Assembly: GCF_014851395.1 (NCBI RefSeq)
Contig: NW_024041373.1
Coordinates: 24,601,193-24,665,192, forward strand
Length of the DNA stretch: 64,000 nucleotides
Reading direction: 5' to 3'
From: Micropterus salmoides
Lineage: Eukaryota; Chordata; Actinopteri; Centrarchiformes; Centrarchidae
Below are positions 10,282-64,000 of this stretch, one piece after another; position 1 is the stretch's first letter; each line of letters opens with the position of its first letter. Both the position numbers and the translations under genes were made by a program. The notes under the pieces were generated by a model, which saw nothing but the letters and a program-made list of their open reading frames with translations, had not been told where the DNA came from and searched no databases.

Positions 10282-11242
10282 GTAAGACAGGGCTGTTTCT
10301 GACATTTTACTTTTTCTTTATTCCAAAAAAACAGGCAGAAAAAATGTTAAAATATTAGATTTATCACCTGAAATGACTTCTTTCGTTAGGCCTTGAAGTG
10401 ATTTTCACTGAACCTGGAGTGATTTAAGAGGAGGGAAATAACTTTAGTGAATTTAAAACTTACCAACACCTAAACTTTCAGTCAAATTCATGAGTTAAGT
10501 TTTTACGCATTAACATTTCGATCAGAATAAAAATCCGCCCGCTTTTAATAGAATACAGAACATATTTAAACTATTTATATAACAAGTTTAAATCTATGTG
10601 ACTAAGTGACAGGTATTGTGAATAATTTTTAAGGTCGTATACACACACAATCTCAGCCACATGCAGCCCTGATGACACCGAGCGGAACATCCTTCACCGC
10701 TTTGGCTCTCTGCTTTATTCTGCAGATTACAGACAGCCGTGATAAACGCGGTATAATACAAACTAAAACAAAGCCCCTCGGGGGACGTTAAGTGCGTAAT
10801 GTGCACGTACAGTTGGTCCCAAGCAGAGAAGAAACGAATCAGCAAATTAATTTGAAAGTATTAGAAAGGCCGGGGAGGACGTCTGCTGTCAAAACCTATT
10901 TTCCTGCTTTAATCTGGGATGGGAGGCTGCCTGCAGGGCTGGTGTGGAGGGTTGAACCGCAAACACTCCCGTTCACTCTCATTTCTACTACAAGGACATT
11001 TCCACTGTTTATTTTAGTTTGCAGCCTGACATCAGGGTGCGTCCAGAAAAAAAACCCTTGAAGTTCAAGTTAACAAAATGGACAATTTAGGGTGGTGAAA
11101 TATTTTTTTTTTCTACATCTGAAAATGAATACTGATAGTTTCTCCGACCTTGCAGTTTTTATTTCCACTCTCCATCCCTGGCTGCGGGTGCCCGAGCCTC
11201 TCCAGTTCTGACCCCCGTCTCCCGCGCGCACAGAAGCGGCCC

Positions 11243-11283
<41 letters not shown>

Positions 11284-11759
11284 AAGAGAAACATCTGCTC
11301 GGTACAAAATGATTTCTCTAATCTTCCTCGGAGGAACCTGCTCAGCACCGACCTCAGACAAAACAAAACAAAAAACCCTAACGCCGATTTTAATTTATAA
11401 ACACGCACTAGTCGCAGGGGAATTGAACACAGCGCCGAATAATAAGCATTTCTTAACGCAACACTCGCTGGTGAATGCAGTGATAGGGGCCACTTATGTG
11501 CAGCGCTGCAGCCAAAGGCGTGCATGCATTTCAATAACTTTGTTATGTGAAAAGAAAAATCTGAATTATTGTCTTGATTATGCTAGAGAAAAAGAGGAAA
11601 GTGTTACAAGTGTGTATAGAAACAGGCAATATATAATAAAAACAGACTTTAAAACCAAGGATTCTATTAAAATTCTTCATTAAATGTTTAAACTATGTGT
11701 TTAAAAGCCTGCAGCTTTAATTAATATCTGCGTTAAAAATATGCCACACACTGCCTTTG
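10282..11759. other. otx1-ehbp1 intergenic spacer
   Basis: The spacer is AT-rich with a (GA)n run at 11243-11289. I see no gene. Both neighbouring genes run on the minus strand, so this is the spacer between the ehbp1 3' end and upstream otx1 sequence. Confidence 0.7.
11243..11289. repeat. (GA)n microsatellite
   Basis: AG dinucleotides run with two AA interruptions. The Ser/Leu- and Arg/Glu-repeat open frames crossing it are artefacts of the repeat. Confidence 0.95.
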
Positions 11760-12822
11760 TGGAGTATGAAATCATAAGGACTTTATTATTGAAGACTTGG
11801 GTTATGACACTGGAATAAATAAACAGATAAATGTTCAACACGCAAAAAGGACAACTGCACCAGATGTGGAGCTCTAAGTGATGCACGTGGAAGCATATTT
11901 CTCTTCTTCAGAATACAATAAATAGAAACCAAAAGTTGAGCAAAAACGCACATGAACTGATGGTAGATCCACTTACAAGCAGCTTAAAAGGATAAACGGC
12001 AATAAATAATATATATTTTTTGTTTTTGATTGCATGAATCCTGACAAAAAAAAACAACAAGTGGATTATGGAAGCTACTGGTCAGAGCAGTGATGAAAAT
12101 ATACAACATGAGACTTTTTTTTTCTTCTTAAACACAGATCTTTTCTTTTGGTAAACTGCTTTCAAGCCAAGACAATTAAAAAAAAAAAAAAAAAAAAAAA
12201 AAGCAATAGGAAAGTTAAGATTTATGCAAGATTTATGAATGCTAACACATTCCCCCTTTAAGATATTTTACATGTAAAAACGTTAAAGTGAAATAATTAA
12301 AACACAGTCAAGTAATGATGTAGCTTGAAAAGACTGATATGTTAACTCTTTTTTGTCCTTTTAAAAGTCCAACTGAAACAACTTCTCAACATGGTGCAAA
12401 AAAGAAAAAGGATAAATCCCCTCATTAAACCCAGTTGTGCTGTACCTCAAACTCACTGGTCTCACTGCATCATTATATGCAAATATCTCACCGTCTGACA
12501 GGGTCTCTTGTCTCAGACATATTTATATTACATACATGTACCGTTCTTGGTAAAGCAAAGGACAATTAAAATAAAAAACAAACACTGTCTATAAGTGGGA
12601 CAGTTTGAGTCAGTAAAAAGTTGGTGCAAAGGCCTCTTAATTCAGCCGAGTCTCTGCGGTTCATTTGACCAAAACAACAACCACGTGGAAAACAGGACTC
12701 CAGTAACTGATAGAAACGTCTAGGAGAGCCACTATCAAATAATAATCATGGTAATATTATTAATAATAATGATACATTTCTTTTATCGGCTACATTTGTT
12801 GGTTGTGTTTCTGAAATGACAA
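11760..12822 (-). other. ehbp1: ehbp1 3' untranslated region (predicted)
   Basis: About 1.06 kb after the ehbp1 stop codon is AT-rich and non-coding, with a plus-strand poly(A) tract of about 25 nt near 12178-12202. The distal limit is the AATAAA at 11787-11782. Confidence 0.5.
11782..11787 (-). terminator. ehbp1: candidate poly(A) signal of ehbp1
   Basis: TTTATT on the plus strand reads AATAAA on the minus strand, in the context AATAATAAAGTCC. It lies about 1 kb after the stop codon. Other A/T-rich hexamer variants occur in the 3'UTR, so the choice is tentative. Confidence 0.45.
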
Positions 12823-63929
<51,107 letters not shown>

Positions 63930-64000
63930 CTGCACACACAAATATGCACAAGAACATGAACAAAGCATTTCAGTGACTCCCGCGCAGGTAAATTTTATGA

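Overview
The window is vertebrate nuclear DNA, almost certainly from a teleost fish. Protein-coding sequence is about 4% of the 64 kb. All of it lies in GT/AG-bounded exons on the minus strand, and the rest is AT-rich intron and spacer with many (CA)n, (GA)n and (AAT)n runs and fish-type interspersed repeats. The fish call rests on the repeats (a decayed tRNA-derived SINE tail, a 5'-truncated LINE with an AAT tail, small non-autonomous DNA elements) and on an otx1-ehbp1 gene pair with fish-like proteins. A percomorph is my guess and is not proven.

Layout. Positions 1-720 are downstream flank with a homeobox-site-rich block. Positions 721-5210 hold otx1 (minus strand): 3'UTR, three coding exons (1867-2613, 4118-4269, 5021-5117) joining in phase to a 331-residue K50 homeodomain protein, and a 5'UTR piece. 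Positions 5211-8175 hold the otx1 5' intron, a candidate non-coding first exon near 7671 and a CpG-rich promoter. Around 9830-10281, on the plus strand, a second GC-rich block is followed by a 32-nt exon-like segment with excellent splice sites, suggesting a divergent lncRNA. From 11760 to the right edge lies the 3' half of ehbp1 (minus strand): a 3'UTR and ten coding exons whose phases all agree, giving the last 436 residues. That segment carries an acidic/Ser-rich linker, a bMERB Rab-binding coiled-coil domain and a C-terminal CaaX box (CVLQ). The N-terminal C2 and CH domains lie beyond position 64000.

How it fits together. OTX1 is a developmental transcription factor of the anterior brain. 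EHBP1 is a broadly used endocytic/Rab8-family adaptor. The two genes sit next to each other in the same orientation in human too. The ehbp1 introns here (one is 26.4 kb) hold many stretches that look like conserved non-coding elements: non-repetitive, balanced composition, dense TAATTA, TAATCC and octamer-like motifs. The natural reading is a genomic regulatory block in which ehbp1 is the bystander and otx1 the likely target. Conservation was not measured; those calls are inference.

The most unusual direct observations are a perfect 31-bp inverted repeat with a 3-nt loop at 38842-38906, a pair of diverged duplicate elements about 780 bp apart inside an ehbp1 intron (53834 and 54612), two tandem Otx-type TAATCC sites 15 bp apart (28329, 28344), several splice acceptors embedded in microsatellites, and the plus-strand micro-exon at 10250. 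I found no CRISPR, rRNA, tRNA gene or complete mobile element.
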